A DNA stretch of 64,000 bases from Rhizobium sp. N324 (GCF_001664485.1 NZ_CP013630.1:4197501-4261500), one strand, 5' to 3'. Positions 1 through 12,980 are shown, counted from the stretch's first letter. Translations and numbers: made by a program. The notes: generated by a model not told the origin, from the sequence alone.

Positions 1-111
1 CCGGGCGGCAAATCGCTGCAGGGCGAGGCGCTGGCGAAATTCGAGGACGAGCGCAAGCGCATCGATACGCTGCTGAACAACCAGACTTCGGATCAGGTGG
101 CGAGCAAGTAA
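1..111 (+). CDS. C-terminal fragment of an unidentified protein
   Basis: An open frame runs from the window edge to a TAA at 109-111 and gives 36 residues ending in NNQTSDQVASK. It is charged and probably helical. The 5' part lies outside the window, so the family cannot be named. It is followed by a hairpin shared with the convergent clpB gene, which supports this being a true gene end. Confidence 0.55.
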   Translation, partial: PGGKSLQGEALAKFEDERKRIDTLLNNQTSDQVASK

Positions 112-146
112 TCCCGGCCTGCGCGTCGTCTTGCCCGCCAGACGAA

Positions 147-170
147 AAATGGCGGCCGAAGCCGCCATTT
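147..170. terminator. Bidirectional hairpin terminator between the partial gene and clpB
   Basis: A perfect 10-bp stem (AAATGGCGGC, 147-156, with GCCGCCATTT, 161-170) closes on a CGAA tetraloop. Flanking A and T runs suit termination from both sides. It sits between two convergent reading frames. Confidence 0.75.
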
Positions 171-192
171 CTCATTCATCCGGCAGGCCTGT

Positions 193-2793
<2,601 letters not shown>

Positions 2794-2912
2794 ATTCTAC
2801 CTCCATGGATCGCCCTGCCCTGACGAGGCACAGACCGATGATTGAGATCGGCCCCCTGAAAAGGCAGGCCGCGCTTGGCCCATCTCTGATTTGGGCGAAG
2901 CAGTCGAGGAGA

Positions 2913-2941
2913 ATATGGTAGCCTGTTCTGCGAGTTTAAAG
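2913..2941 (-). promoter_or_regulatory. Putative RpoH (sigma-32)-type promoter of clpB
   Basis: On the minus strand CTTTAA (2936-2941) is followed after exactly 17 bases by CCATAT (2913-2918), about 120 bases before the clpB start. This resembles the alphaproteobacterial heat-shock pattern (CTTGAA, about 17 bases, CYTATNT) with one mismatch in the -35. The assignment rests on pattern and on the known heat-shock control of clpB genes. Confidence 0.4.
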
Positions 2942-2954
2942 AGCCGATAAAACG

Positions 2955-2983
2955 AAAATCCCCGGCACGAGGCCGGGGATTTT
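2955..2983 (-). terminator. Rho-independent terminator of the DUF4167 gene
   Basis: An 11-bp perfect stem (AAAATCCCCGG, 2955-2965, with CCGGGGATTTT, 2973-2983) and a 7-base loop lie just downstream of the minus-strand gene ending at 3044. The stem ends in a T run on that strand. Confidence 0.75.
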
Positions 2984-3043
2984 CGGTGCAATTCTAGCAG
3001 ATGGCATGAGCCTCACGCTTCCCCCGAAGAAGAAGCGAAATCC

Positions 3044-3778
<735 letters not shown>

Positions 3779-4121
3779 AGATCGTTCACCTGAATTCTCT
3801 GTTTGTGATGGATACATGGCACCAACCGCCATGACCGGAAAACCGGGTCAGGACCTTTGTGCCGCGAGCATACTGCGCCTTTGCGCCGACCTGCCGCTTG
3901 GTTCTCAAGTCAGTTTGACTGATTCACGCGTTGGGTCGTGTTCAACCGTTGAAACTCTCGTTTAAAAGAGCGGACCCCCGAGGCAAACCAAGTACCGAAC
4001 GAATCTCGTTCATTCCTATCTGCCCAACACGTGTCCGCAACCTATATTGCTTCCCTGGGAAATCCAAGCCTTTTCTTCGCAATAACAATAATGTCCCGTT
4101 CAGTGCAGCAATTATCGCCTG
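3779..4121. other. 343-bp intergenic region with no gene seen
   Basis: Between prmC and the DUF4167 gene, both on the minus strand. It should hold the leader of the DUF4167 gene. Two small palindromes are visible: CATGGC...GCCATG at about 3815-3833, and TGACCGG-AAAA-CCGGGTCA with a one-base bulge at 3832-3850. I see no convincing promoter or coding frame. Confidence 0.4.
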
Positions 4122-4982
4122 TCACGCGAGCGCGAACACGAGCACCCTGTCGTTCTGACCATAATCTTTTACGGATTTGAGGCACTTGAAGCCTTTCGCT
4201 TCAAAGATCGCCGTCACATCGTTTCGCTGATCGTAACCGATTTCCAGCCCGACGACCCCATCGGGCCTCATGAACCTTGCCGCATCCTTGGCGATAGCGC
4301 GGTAGGCGTCAAGCCCATCCGGACCGCCATCCAGCGCCGCGACCGGATCAAATTTCGTCACTTCGGGGGCGAGATCGTGAATGACATTGGAAGCAATATA
4401 GGGCGGATTTGAGACAATCGCGTGAAACGAACCCTGGATGCTCTCAAACCATCTCGACTGCACGGCCTGAAAACGCCCCTGCAACCCGTTGCTTTCCGCA
4501 TTCGATCTTGCTGTGCGAAGTGCATCCGCCGATATGTCGCTGCCGACACCCGACGCATCGGGACATTCGCTCAAAAGCGCAAGGCATATCGCCCCGGTCC
4601 CGGTTCCTATGTCAAGGATATGGAGAGGGCCTTGTGTCTTTGCAAGGTCGTTGAGACAGGCAAGCACCGTATCGACCAGGATTTCCGTATCCGGTCGCGG
4701 CTCCAGCGTTTCCGCCGAGAGGGCAAGCGGCAGGCCGTAGAACTCCCGTTCGCCGAGAATGCGATGCACCGGCTCATGGCCGAGCCGCCGCTCGAGCGCC
4801 TTGGACACCACCTCGGCCTGCTCCGGCGAAAGACTTTCGGCCGATCGCGTCAACAGCTCGGTCGACGATAACTTCAGAAGGCCCGCGACAAGCAGCCGGG
4901 CATCGGTCGCCGGATCGACGATACCAGCTTCGGTGAAGCGGCGGCGCGCTTCGGCAAGCGTATCGGCGACCGTCGGCCTCAT
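4122..4982 (-). CDS. prmC: Release factor glutamine methyltransferase PrmC
   Basis: 286 aa, normal length. PrmC transfers a methyl group from S-adenosylmethionine to the Gln of the GGQ motif in release factors, raising termination efficiency. The helical N-terminal domain (1-90) precedes a Rossmann methyltransferase fold with the SAM motif DIGTGTG at 124-130 and the catalytic NPPY signature at 192-195. Its ATG overlaps the stop of prfA by four bases (ATGA), so enzyme and substrate are translationally coupled. Confidence 0.96.
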   Translation of the reverse strand: MRPTVADTLAEARRRFTEAGIVDPATDARLLVAGLLKLSSTELLTRSAESLSPEQAEVVSKALERRLGHEPVHRILGEREFYGLPLALSAETLEPRPDTEILVDTVLACLNDLAKTQGPLHILDIGTGTGAICLALLSECPDASGVGSDISADALRTARSNAESNGLQGRFQAVQSRWFESIQGSFHAIVSNPPYIASNVIHDLAPEVTKFDPVAALDGGPDGLDAYRAIAKDAARFMRPDGVVGLEIGYDQRNDVTAIFEAKGFKCLKSVKDYGQNDRVLVFALA

Positions 4983-6058
4983 TGCTGTTCGCCGAGCTGC
5001 GCCAGCTGGCTTGCCTGATAGTCGGCCATCAGCGCATCCACCACTTCCTCGATCTCGCCTTCCATCATCCGGTCGAGCTTGTAGAGCGTCAGATTGATGC
5101 GATGATCGGTGATCCGCCCCTGCGGGAAATTATAGGTGCGGATGCGTTCCGAGCGATCGCCGGAGCCGACCTGGCTCTTGCGGTCGGCCGAGCGCTCGCT
5201 GTCGGCCCTCTGCCGCTCGGCGTCATAGAGCCTGGAGCGCAGCACCTGCATCGCCTTGGCGCGGTTCTGGTGCTGCGATTTTTCCGAGCTGGTGACGACG
5301 ATGCCGCTCGGCAGATGGGTGATTCGCACCGCCGAGTCCGTCGTATTGACGTGCTGGCCGCCCGCACCCGAAGAGCGCATCGTATCGATGCGGATATCCT
5401 CCGGCCGGATTTCGATGTCGATCTCCTCGGCCTCCGGCAGCACCGCAACCGTTGCCGCCGACGTATGAATGCGCCCGCCGGCCTCGGTCTCAGGCACGCG
5501 CTGCACGCGATGCACGCCGGATTCGAATTTCAGCTTGGCGAAGACGCCCCGGCCGGTGATCGTGGCGATGATTTCCTTGTAGCCGCCGGCTTCGCCCTCG
5601 CTTGCCGAGAGCACTTCCACCTTCCAGCCTTTCTCCGCCGCGAAACGCTCATACATGCGGAAGAGATCGCCGGCAAAAAGGGCTGCTTCCGATCCGCCCG
5701 TACCGGCGCGGATTTCGAGGATCGCGCTCTTTTCGTCCGCCGCGTCCTTCGGCAAAAGCAGGATCTGCATCTCCTGCTCGAGCGCGTCGATCTGCTCTTT
5801 CACCTCAGGCAGCTCCAGCTCGGCAAGGTCGCGCATCTCGCGATCAACCGTCTTGTCCTCGAGCAGCGTTTCGAGATCGGCAAGCTCGGCATTCGCCTTC
5901 TCATAGGCGCGGATCTTGGTCACGACGGGCTGCAGCTCGGAATATTCGGATGCGAGCTTCACATAGACGTCGGCGGCCGGGCCGGCCGACATGCGCGCTT
6001 CGATCTCGCCGAAGCGGCGTTCCAGCTCGCGCATCTTTTCAACGGGAAGCTTCGCCAC
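4979..6058 (-). CDS. prfA: Peptide chain release factor 1
   Basis: 359 aa, full length. RF1 recognises UAA and UAG in the ribosomal A site and triggers peptide release. The GGQ hydrolysis motif is at 233-235, in [12 protein letters not shown]. The stop-codon-reading tripeptide of RF1 proteins (PxT) is PET at 189-191, inside [19 protein letters not shown]. It follows ptsP by 29 bases on the same strand and overlaps prmC. Confidence 0.98.
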   Translation of the reverse strand: MAKLPVEKMRELERRFGEIEARMSAGPAADVYVKLASEYSELQPVVTKIRAYEKANAELADLETLLEDKTVDREMRDLAELELPEVKEQIDALEQEMQILLLPKDAADEKSAILEIRAGTGGSEAALFAGDLFRMYERFAAEKGWKVEVLSASEGEAGGYKEIIATITGRGVFAKLKFESGVHRVQRVPETEAGGRIHTSAATVAVLPEAEEIDIEIRPEDIRIDTMRSSGAGGQHVNTTDSAVRITHLPSGIVVTSSEKSQHQNRAKAMQVLRSRLYDAERQRADSERSADRKSQVGSGDRSERIRTYNFPQGRITDHRINLTLYKLDRMMEGEIEEVVDALMADYQASQLAQLGEQQ

Positions 6059-6087
6059 CCTTCACTCCGATTCTTCTTAACGTCTGC

Positions 6088-8355
6088 CTAAAGGGGAATA
6101 TTGTGGCTCTCGGCGAAGCGGGCAAGCACCTCGCGCATCGGCACCATGGCGTGGACATCGTCCAGCACCTCATTCATCGCCGTTGCCAGCGCCCCGACAT
6201 CGAGCCCGAGCAGCATCGCCTTCACCGGCCCGATCGAGGCCGGCGACATCGAGATCGAACGGAAACCGATGCCGAGCAGCGCCATGGCCGAGATGGGTTT
6301 GCTGGCGAGTTCGCCGCAAAGCGTCACCGGCGTCTTGTTCCGGTCGGCGCCGCGCACGATATCGCGCAGGATGCGCAAAAACGGTTTGCCGAGCGGGTCG
6401 AACCGATCCGAGACCCGCGCGTTGCCGCGATCGACCGCCATCGAGAACTGGAAAAGGTCGTTCGAACCGACCGAGACGAAATCGACCGCCTCCATCAACT
6501 CATCGAGCTGCCAGAGCAGAGCAGGCACCTCGAGCATCGCGCCGAATTGCAGCTTGCGCGGCAGCCCATGGCCGAAGCGCGAGAGATGCTGCACTTCCCT
6601 CTGCAGCAGTTCGCGCACCATCTTCAGCTCGGAAACCTCGGTCACCATCGGCACCATCAGCTTCAGCTCGGTGTCGGCCGATGCCTTCAGGAGGGCGCGC
6701 AACTGGGTGCGCAACAGTCCCGGCCGGTCGAGCGACAGCCGGATGGCGCGCCAGCCGAGTGCGGGATTTTCTTCCTCATGGCCACGGAAATACGGCACGA
6801 CCTTGTCGCCGCCGATATCGAGCGTACGGAAGGTGACGGTACGGCCCGCCGCCTGTTTGATCACATTGCGATAGAACTGCTCCTGCTCGTCCGCCTTCGG
6901 CATGGTGGAGGCGATCATGAACTGCAGTTCTGTGCGGAACAGACCGATGCCCTCGGCGCCCGATTCCGAAAGCTGCGGCAGGTCGACCAGCAGCCCGGCA
7001 TTCATCATCAGCGCGATCCGCTGCCCATCCTTGGTCACCGGCTCGACGGCGCGCAACGCCCGGAACTGCTCCTGCCGCCTGGCGCGGAAGCGAACCTTTT
7101 CCTCGTAGGAACGCCGGTGATCGGCCATCGGCCTGAGATGCACATGCCCCTCATCGGCGTCGATGATCACGGCATCGCCGTTCTCGGCGAGCGCCACGAC
7201 GCCGGCAGCCTGGCCGATGACCGGAATACCCATGGCGCGCGCAACGATCACCACATGGCTCGTCACGGCGCCTTCTTCCAGCACCAGCCCGCGCACATTG
7301 GCACGCGGATAATCGAGCAGCTCGGCCGCCCCCATGGCGCGCGCCAGGATGACCGCGTCGTTGGGGAAACCTTCGGCGGTCGTCCGTCCGGTATACCCGG
7401 TCAATTGTCTGAGCAGCCGGTTCGCCAGATCCTCGAAATCATGCATGCGTTCGCGCAGATAAGGGTCGGTCAACCGCATCATCCGCGCCTTGGTGTCGCT
7501 CTGCACCTTCTCGACCGCCGCTTCCGCCGTCAGACCGTTGCGGATCGCCTCCTCGAGCTTGCGCACCCAGCCCTGGTCATGCGCGAACATGCGATAGGTT
7601 TCGAGCACCTCGCGGTGTTCGCCCTCCATCGACACGTCGCGGCGCGACAGCATGTCGTCGATCGAGATCCTCAGCGAGCCCATGGCTTCGGCGAGCCGCC
7701 GGATTTCCTTCTCGGCATCTTCGTTGAGCAGATTGGTGACGACGATGCGCGGCTCGTGCAGCACGACGTAACCAAGGCCGATGCCGTCATTATAGGTGTC
7801 GCCGTCGACGGTCACCGAGCGCGTCAGGTCGAGTTCGAGGCCCGGCTTGGTGATCTTTTTCAGCTCGCCGGTGGCGATCATCTCGGCGAGCACCATCGCC
7901 GTCGTTTCGAGCGCTTCCAGCTCTTCCTCGCGATAGTTGCGGCTCGCCTTGTTCTGCACGACGAGAACGCCAAGCGACCGCCCGGTCCTGAGGATCGGCA
8001 CGCCGAGGAAGGAATGGTAGATTTCTTCACCGGTTTCCGGCAGGTAGCGGAAGGCAGGATGCGACTGCGCGTCGGAAAGGTTCAGCGGCTGGGCCGAAGC
8101 GGCGATCGTGCCGACGAGACCCTGCCCCATCTTCAGTTGCGCCAGGTGCACGGCCTCACGGTTGAGGCCTTCGGTCGCATAGAGTTCGAGCACGCCGTCG
8201 GCGCGCAGCACGTAAACGGAGCAGACCTCGGCCACCATGTTGCCGGCGATCTGGCGGACGATCCGGTCAAGACGATCCTGCGGCTCCAGCGGCTCCGCCA
8301 TCAACTCGCGCAGCCGCCTGAGCAGCACGCGCGGACCGCCGGAAAGGTCTCTCAT
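6088..8355 (-). CDS. ptsP: Phosphoenolpyruvate-protein phosphotransferase PtsP (EI-Ntr)
   Basis: 755 aa. First enzyme of the nitrogen phosphotransferase system: it takes phosphate from PEP and passes it to NPr (PtsO) and then EIIA-Ntr (PtsN), a regulatory rather than sugar-transport relay. An N-terminal GAF sensor domain (about 20-160) is followed by the enzyme I core. The phosphorylated His is H367 in GAVTSHVVIVAR, and the PEP-binding domain ends with the catalytic-Cys region PVTLCGELAS. In enterobacteria the GAF domain senses glutamine and 2-oxoglutarate. It lies between lysC and prfA, and all three run on the minus strand. Confidence 0.96.
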   Translation of the reverse strand: MRDLSGGPRVLLRRLRELMAEPLEPQDRLDRIVRQIAGNMVAEVCSVYVLRADGVLELYATEGLNREAVHLAQLKMGQGLVGTIAASAQPLNLSDAQSHPAFRYLPETGEEIYHSFLGVPILRTGRSLGVLVVQNKASRNYREEELEALETTAMVLAEMIATGELKKITKPGLELDLTRSVTVDGDTYNDGIGLGYVVLHEPRIVVTNLLNEDAEKEIRRLAEAMGSLRISIDDMLSRRDVSMEGEHREVLETYRMFAHDQGWVRKLEEAIRNGLTAEAAVEKVQSDTKARMMRLTDPYLRERMHDFEDLANRLLRQLTGYTGRTTAEGFPNDAVILARAMGAAELLDYPRANVRGLVLEEGAVTSHVVIVARAMGIPVIGQAAGVVALAENGDAVIIDADEGHVHLRPMADHRRSYEEKVRFRARRQEQFRALRAVEPVTKDGQRIALMMNAGLLVDLPQLSESGAEGIGLFRTELQFMIASTMPKADEQEQFYRNVIKQAAGRTVTFRTLDIGGDKVVPYFRGHEEENPALGWRAIRLSLDRPGLLRTQLRALLKASADTELKLMVPMVTEVSELKMVRELLQREVQHLSRFGHGLPRKLQFGAMLEVPALLWQLDELMEAVDFVSVGSNDLFQFSMAVDRGNARVSDRFDPLGKPFLRILRDIVRGADRNKTPVTLCGELASKPISAMALLGIGFRSISMSPASIGPVKAMLLGLDVGALATAMNEVLDDVHAMVPMREVLARFAESHNIPL

Positions 8356-8444
8356 GGCGTCTCAAGCTCCCGAAACAACGCACTCAGTCCCGGCGGGCCG
8401 GCCCGCGTCTCCTCAACCTGAAGGGGCAGGCCGCCCACTGGGAA

Positions 8445-9719
8445 TCAATTCTTATCCAGACCGTAGCAGGAATGCAAAGTCCTGACAGCGAGTTCTGCAT
8501 AAGGACCGTCGATCAGGATGGAAATCTTGATCTCGGAGGTCGTGATCGCCTTGATGTTGATGCCTTTTTCGGCAAGTGCACGAAATGCGGTAGCGGCAAC
8601 GCCGGCGTGGCTGCGCATGCCGATGCCGATGACCGACACTTTCACCAGTCCCGATTCGTTCTGCACGACATCGTAGCCGATCTTCTCCTTATGGTCGCCG
8701 AGCACCTTGATCGCCTTGTCGACGTCGCCCGATGGCACGGTGAAGGTCATGTCCGTCTTCGACCCGTCCTCGGAAATATTCTGGACGATCATGTCGACAT
8801 TGATATGAGATTCGGCGAGCGGCCCGAAAATCGCCGCGGAAACGCCCGGCCGGTCGGCAAGACGGCGAAGCGAGATCTGAGCCTCATCCTTGGCATAGGC
8901 GATGCCGGTGACTACTTCCTGTTCCACGATTTCATCCTCGTCACAAATCAGCGTTCCGGGCGGGTTTAGCAGATCGCCCATGCCCGGAGCATCGGGATCT
9001 TCGAAAGACGAGCGCACGAAGGTACGCACCTTGTGCACCATGGCAAGCTCGACCGAGCGCACCTGCAGCACCTTGGCGCCGAGCGAGGCCATTTCGAGCA
9101 TTTCCTCGAAGGCGATCTTCTTCAGCCTGCGCGCCTTCGGCACGATGCGCGGATCGGTCGTGTAGACGCCATCGACGTCGGTATAGATATCGCAGCGATC
9201 CGCCTTGACGGCTGCCGCGATCGCAACGGCCGAGGTATCCGATCCACCGCGTCCGAGCGTCGCGAGGCGGTTGTCGGGTCCCAGCCCCTGGAAGCCGGCG
9301 ATGACGGCGACTTGGCCCTCGCCCATCCGCTTGACGATGTCGGAACCGTCGATCTCCAGGATGCGCGCCGCGCCATGCGCGTTATCGGTGCGGATCGGGA
9401 TCTGCCATCCCTGCCAGGAGCGCGCATTGATATCCATCGCCTGCAAGGCGATCGCCAGCAGTCCCGAGGTTACCTGCTCGCCGGAAGCGACCACCGCGTC
9501 ATATTCGCGCGCATCGTAAAACGGCGAATTGGCGCCGATCACCTTCGGCATGCCCTGCACCCAGCCGACGAGCTCATTGGTCTTGCCGGACATGGCCGAC
9601 ACGACGACCGCCACCTCGTGGCCGGCATCGACTTCGCGTTTCACATGGCGGGCGACGTTCTTGATGCGGTCCAGGTCAGCGACGGACGTGCCGCCGAATT
9701 TCATTACGATGCGTGCCAT
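8445..9719 (-). CDS. lysC: Aspartate kinase
   Basis: 424 aa, single-function aspartokinase. It phosphorylates L-aspartate as the first step towards lysine, diaminopimelate, threonine and methionine. The kinase domain opens with MKFGGTSV (residues 6-13) and contains the GFQG...LGRGGSDTSAV nucleotide/aspartate segment. Two ACT regulatory domains fill about 265-424, which in this family bind lysine or threonine for feedback control. The lysA gene of the same pathway is at 53.2 kb. Divergent from ubiG. Confidence 0.97.
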   Translation of the reverse strand: MARIVMKFGGTSVADLDRIKNVARHVKREVDAGHEVAVVVSAMSGKTNELVGWVQGMPKVIGANSPFYDAREYDAVVASGEQVTSGLLAIALQAMDINARSWQGWQIPIRTDNAHGAARILEIDGSDIVKRMGEGQVAVIAGFQGLGPDNRLATLGRGGSDTSAVAIAAAVKADRCDIYTDVDGVYTTDPRIVPKARRLKKIAFEEMLEMASLGAKVLQVRSVELAMVHKVRTFVRSSFEDPDAPGMGDLLNPPGTLICDEDEIVEQEVVTGIAYAKDEAQISLRRLADRPGVSAAIFGPLAESHINVDMIVQNISEDGSKTDMTFTVPSGDVDKAIKVLGDHKEKIGYDVVQNESGLVKVSVIGIGMRSHAGVAATAFRALAEKGINIKAITTSEIKISILIDGPYAELAVRTLHSCYGLDKN

Positions 9720-10016
9720 ATGCCTCTACCACGACTGGCGCCGGGAAAGCGGAAGACCGGACCCGGCATCACGAAAGCTCTGGGGCAGACCGCGTGGCCA
9801 GAGAGCCGGCTCCCGACTTCTGGAACCGCTCTAAAGGCCCGGGTCCCCAAGGCCCCAAGTTGCGGCGTCTCTTAGCGAGTTTGGCGGGGGGAGGCAAGCG
9901 CGCGCGATAAAAGCGGTTGGCGAGCGGCTTCACACCGATCGGTCCCCTGGTCTGCGCCCCTTGACTTATGCCCCCGATCGTCCGACTTCACCTGTTACGA
10001 ACGCAAGGAGTGGACG
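9720..10016. other. Divergent intergenic region lysC/ubiG
   Basis: 297 bases between two divergent genes, so it should carry promoters for both. It is G+C rich. I found no clear -35/-10 pair, operator or hairpin that I could defend. Confidence 0.4.
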
Positions 10017-10763
10017 ATGAAGGAAGGCGCCAGAAGCACGATCGACCAGGGCGAAGTGGACCGCTTCTCGGCGATGGCGGCGGAATGGTGGAGCCCGACC
10101 GGCAAATTCCGGCCGCTGCACAAGTTCAATCCCGTCCGCCTCGCCTATATAAGAGACAAGGCCTGCGAGAATTTCGGCCGTGATCCGAAAAGTGCGCGCC
10201 CGCTGGAAGGTCTGCGCGTCCTCGATATCGGCTGTGGCGGCGGTCTGTTGTCCGAACCGGTCGCCCGCATGGGCGCTTCCGTCACCGGCGCCGATCCGTC
10301 CGAAAAGAACATCGGCATCGCCTCGACCCATGCCAAGGCCTCAGGCGTTTCGGTCGACTACCGCGCCGTCACCGCCGAGGAGCTGGCGGACGCCGGCGAA
10401 ACCTTCGACATCGTTCTGAACATGGAAGTGGTCGAACACGTCGCCGACGTCGAGTTCTTCATGACGACCTGCGCAAAAATGGTCCGCCCCGGCGGCCTGA
10501 TTTTCGTCGCCACCATCAACCGCACGATGAAGGCGGCAGCGCTTGCCATCTTCGCCGCCGAAAACATCTTACGCTGGCTGCCGCGCGGCACCCACCAGTA
10601 TGAAAAACTGGTGCGCCCGGAAGAGCTAGAAAAGCCATTGACGGCAAGCGGCCTGGAAATCACCGATCGCACCGGCGTCTTCTTCAATCCGCTGTCGAAC
10701 CAGTGGAACCTGTCCAAGGATATGGACGTCAATTATATGCTGCTGGCCAAGCGCGGGGCGTAG
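10017..10763 (+). CDS. ubiG: Ubiquinone biosynthesis O-methyltransferase UbiG
   Basis: 248 aa, typical length. UbiG catalyses both O-methylations in ubiquinone synthesis with S-adenosylmethionine. The N-terminus [29 protein letters not shown] is the UbiG hallmark (seen here at about 13-41), followed by SAM motif [11 protein letters not shown] at 68-77 and LNMEVVEHV. The C-terminal half holds the insertion seen in membrane-associated UbiG proteins. The ATG has an AAGGAG ribosome site about 10 bases upstream. Confidence 0.96.
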   Translation: MKEGARSTIDQGEVDRFSAMAAEWWSPTGKFRPLHKFNPVRLAYIRDKACENFGRDPKSARPLEGLRVLDIGCGGGLLSEPVARMGASVTGADPSEKNIGIASTHAKASGVSVDYRAVTAEELADAGETFDIVLNMEVVEHVADVEFFMTTCAKMVRPGGLIFVATINRTMKAAALAIFAAENILRWLPRGTHQYEKLVRPEELEKPLTASGLEITDRTGVFFNPLSNQWNLSKDMDVNYMLLAKRGA

Positions 10764-10824
10764 AGCAAGTCCTTACGCCCGCAAAATTGTGATAAGGTGA
10801 TCCGGTCATCCGAAGGGAAAACCG

Positions 10825-11097
10825 ATGGGCGAAGCCGCAAAAGTTACCGTTACCCTTGAGCCTCGTCTCGAAGAATATGTGCGCGACGAGGTCGCCCGCG
10901 GCGCCTATAAATCGAGCAGCGACTATATCGAAAGTGTGCTCCGCGAGCGCTACGATGATGATCGACGCGTTCACGAACTGGAAGACGAGTTACAAAAGGG
11001 CATCGCCGATCTGGAAGCGGGACAGGTCATGTCCCTCGACGAGGCGTTCGACAGTGTCTATGCGGAACTTGGTCTGGACAAGCTCCGCGCTCGATGA
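10825..11097 (+). CDS. parD: ParD-type ribbon-helix-helix antitoxin
   Basis: 90 aa. The N-terminus KVTVTLEPRLEEYVRDEVARG followed by YKSSSDYIESVLRER is the ParD/CopG ribbon-helix-helix fold, which binds the operon's own operator as a dimer. The C-terminal tail is acidic and probably wraps the toxin. An AAGGGAAA ribosome site lies just before the ATG. The stop overlaps the toxin start by four bases (ATGA), so antitoxin is made first and translation is coupled. In this family the antitoxin represses the promoter and is labile. Confidence 0.88.
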   Translation: MGEAAKVTVTLEPRLEEYVRDEVARGAYKSSSDYIESVLRERYDDDRRVHELEDELQKGIADLEAGQVMSLDEAFDSVYAELGLDKLRAR

Positions 11098-11393
11098 GGG
11101 TTGTTTTTTCGCGAGCTGCCCGCGCCGATCTGCTCACAATTGGTCGATATATTTTTGAACAAAATCCGGCACGCGCTTTGCCATTCATGGAGGAATTGCG
11201 CTCCGCATGCATAGAGATTGCAGACATGCCGCATGCCTTTGTCGAACTCCGGTTACCACGGCTGACAGGAGTTCGGAGACGTCCTTTCGGAAACTACCTT
11301 ATCTTCTATCGAATTGAAGATTCGACCGTGCAGGTGATGCGTATCCTGCATGGCGCACGCGATTACGCGCGCATCCTTCGACGGATGACTTGA
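11094..11393 (+). CDS. parE: ParE/RelE superfamily toxin
   Basis: 99 aa. The basic, compact protein has the ParE pattern: SRAARADLLTIGRYIFEQNP near the start, a central L(R)RPFGNYLIFYRIED strand pair (about 65-80), and the terminal VMRILHGARDY motif. ParE toxins poison DNA gyrase; relatives with the RelE fold cleave mRNA, so the exact target is not settled by sequence. It is complete and shows no disrupting mutation. It is directly coupled to the ParD gene. Confidence 0.88.
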   Translation: MRVVFSRAARADLLTIGRYIFEQNPARALPFMEELRSACIEIADMPHAFVELRLPRLTGVRRRPFGNYLIFYRIEDSTVQVMRILHGARDYARILRRMT

Positions 11394-11397
11394 CGGC

Positions 11398-11826
11398 TTA
11401 ATTCACATCCTCGGGCAACACGGGAATGGCAGCAATCTCGATGCCCTCTTCGAGCAGCGCCTGCGCCTCGTCGGCCGTCGCCTGACCGATAATGCCGCGG
11501 GCATCCGCCTCGCCATAATGGATCTTGCGGGCTTCCTCGGGAAACTGCGTGCCGACATCCTCGGAATTGGCCTTGACCGCGGCGACCGCTTGCTTGAGCT
11601 TTTGCAGCGCCTCCTGGCGCATGGCGTCCATCGCCAGCGTCTGCCTCTCGTCCTTCTTGCGCGCCGTCGACACCGAGGGCGCCATCAAAAGCTTGGAAAC
11701 GGCGGCGGAATGACAGACCGGGCAGGTCAGGAAACCGGTCGCCACCTGACGATCGAAATCGGCGCTTTCGGAGAACCAGCCTTCGAATTCATGGGCATTG
11801 TCGCAAGAGAGGGAATAGCGGATCAA
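11398..11826 (-). CDS. DUF1178 family protein
   Basis: 142 aa. Begins MIRYSLSCDNAHEFEGWFSES and carries a short metal-ribbon-like CPVC pair at about 35-38, the signature of DUF1178, a family of unknown function common in Alphaproteobacteria. Its start overlaps the stop of the carbon-nitrogen hydrolase gene by four bases, so the two are co-translated. The gene ends a few bases from the convergent parE. Confidence 0.85.
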   Translation of the reverse strand: MIRYSLSCDNAHEFEGWFSESADFDRQVATGFLTCPVCHSAAVSKLLMAPSVSTARKKDERQTLAMDAMRQEALQKLKQAVAAVKANSEDVGTQFPEEARKIHYGEADARGIIGQATADEAQALLEEGIEIAAIPVLPEDVN

Positions 11827-12680
11827 GCGGCGACGCCTCCGGCGACTGCCCCCGCAATCTTCTCGACCGAGAATTCCCGGCCGTTCCTGAGGTTCGGGAT
11901 CTTGTCATGCGCGGCCTTGACCGCGGCGGGATCGATTTCGGCAACGATGACCGCCTCGCCGGTGGCGCCGGCCGATGCCAGCACCGTGCCCCAGGGATCG
12001 ACGATCATCGAATGGCCGAAGGTCTCGCGCCCATCCTCGTGCCGGCCGGCCTGCGCGGCGGCGATGACGAAGACGCCGTTCTCGATCGCGCGCGCCCTGA
12101 GCAATATCTCCCAATGCGCCTCGCCGGTCTGCCTGGTGAAGGCGGCAGGAACCGTCATCACCTCGGCGCCGGCAACCGCCTGAGCGCGGAACAGCGCGGG
12201 AAACCGCACGTCGTAGCAGATGGCAAAGCCCATTTCGGCAAAAGGCAGCGACAGGACGCGCGCCTCCGAGCCGGCCGTATAGGCGGCACTTTCACGCCAA
12301 CTCTCGCCATTGTCGAGGTCGACATCGAACATATGGATCTTGTCGTAGCGGTTGAGAATCCTGCCGTCGGGACCGAACAGGAAACCGCGATTGGCAATCT
12401 TGCCATCGGCAAGCGCAATCGCCGTCGAGCCGACATGCATGTGGATGGCCAATTCCCCGGCAAGCTCGGAGCCGGTCCTGACGATGATGTCATGCGCCTC
12501 ATCGGCAAGCACGGCGCGCGCCGCCGCACGATCACGCTGCAGCATGCCGGTCATCTCGGGCGTCTGCACATAGGTCGCGCCCTGGGCAGCCGCTTCGCGC
12601 ACCAGTGCCGCCATGGCGGCGGCATTCTTCACCGGATCGACCCCGGAGCACATCTGGACGGCGGCGGCCTTGAAGCTCAT
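11823..12680 (-). CDS. Carbon-nitrogen hydrolase (nitrilase superfamily)
   Basis: 285 aa from the ATG at 12680 (MSFKAAAVQMCSG), the usual N-terminus of this family; a longer upstream frame overlaps grxC and is not needed. The catalytic triad is visible: E42 in QTPEMTG, K114 in NRYDKIHMFD and C155 in GFAICYDVRFP. The closest characterised relatives are Nit1/YbeM-type omega-amidases and deaminated-glutathione amidases. Placement directly after a glutaredoxin gene favours a role in glutathione repair (inference). It starts 10 bases after grxC. Confidence 0.9.
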   Translation of the reverse strand: MSFKAAAVQMCSGVDPVKNAAAMAALVREAAAQGATYVQTPEMTGMLQRDRAAARAVLADEAHDIIVRTGSELAGELAIHMHVGSTAIALADGKIANRGFLFGPDGRILNRYDKIHMFDVDLDNGESWRESAAYTAGSEARVLSLPFAEMGFAICYDVRFPALFRAQAVAGAEVMTVPAAFTRQTGEAHWEILLRARAIENGVFVIAAAQAGRHEDGRETFGHSMIVDPWGTVLASAGATGEAVIVAEIDPAAVKAAHDKIPNLRNGREFSVEKIAGAVAGGVAA

Positions 12681-12690
12681 CAGTTCGCCC

Positions 12691-12948
12691 TCAGGCCGCC
12701 AGCATCGGATCGAGCTTGCCGGCCCGATCGAGCGCGAAAAGATCGTCGCAGCCGCCGACATGGTCGGCGCCGATGAAGATCTGCGGAAAGGTGGTACGGC
12801 CGTTCGACTTGCCGATCATTTCCTGGCGAAGGTCCGGTGAGTAGGTGGCGTCGTGCTCGACATAGTCGACGCCCTTTTCTTCGAGAAGGGACTTGGCGCG
12901 GGTGCAATAGCCGCAGAACTGCCGTGTATAGATGGTGACGGGTACCAT
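12691..12948 (-). CDS. grxC: Glutaredoxin 3
   Basis: 85 aa from the ATG at 12948 (MVPVTIYTRQFCGYC). Dithiol active site C12-G-Y-C15; the glutathione-binding TFPQIFIG and GGCDDL motifs follow. It reduces disulfides with glutathione in the cytoplasm. An upstream GGAGAG serves as ribosome site. It lies between the comF-like gene and the carbon-nitrogen hydrolase gene, all on one strand with short spacers. Confidence 0.95.
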   Translation of the reverse strand: MVPVTIYTRQFCGYCTRAKSLLEEKGVDYVEHDATYSPDLRQEMIGKSNGRTTFPQIFIGADHVGGCDDLFALDRAGKLDPMLAA

Positions 12949-12980
12949 AATCTCTCCAGACCGATGCCGGGGTATTTCTG

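Noticed and set aside
5602..8421. 939-codon open frame on the plus strand
   Set aside because: It is antisense to prfA and ptsP, both clearly coding; long antisense frames are common in high-G+C DNA. The predicted protein is full of His/Arg/Gln and has no family likeness.
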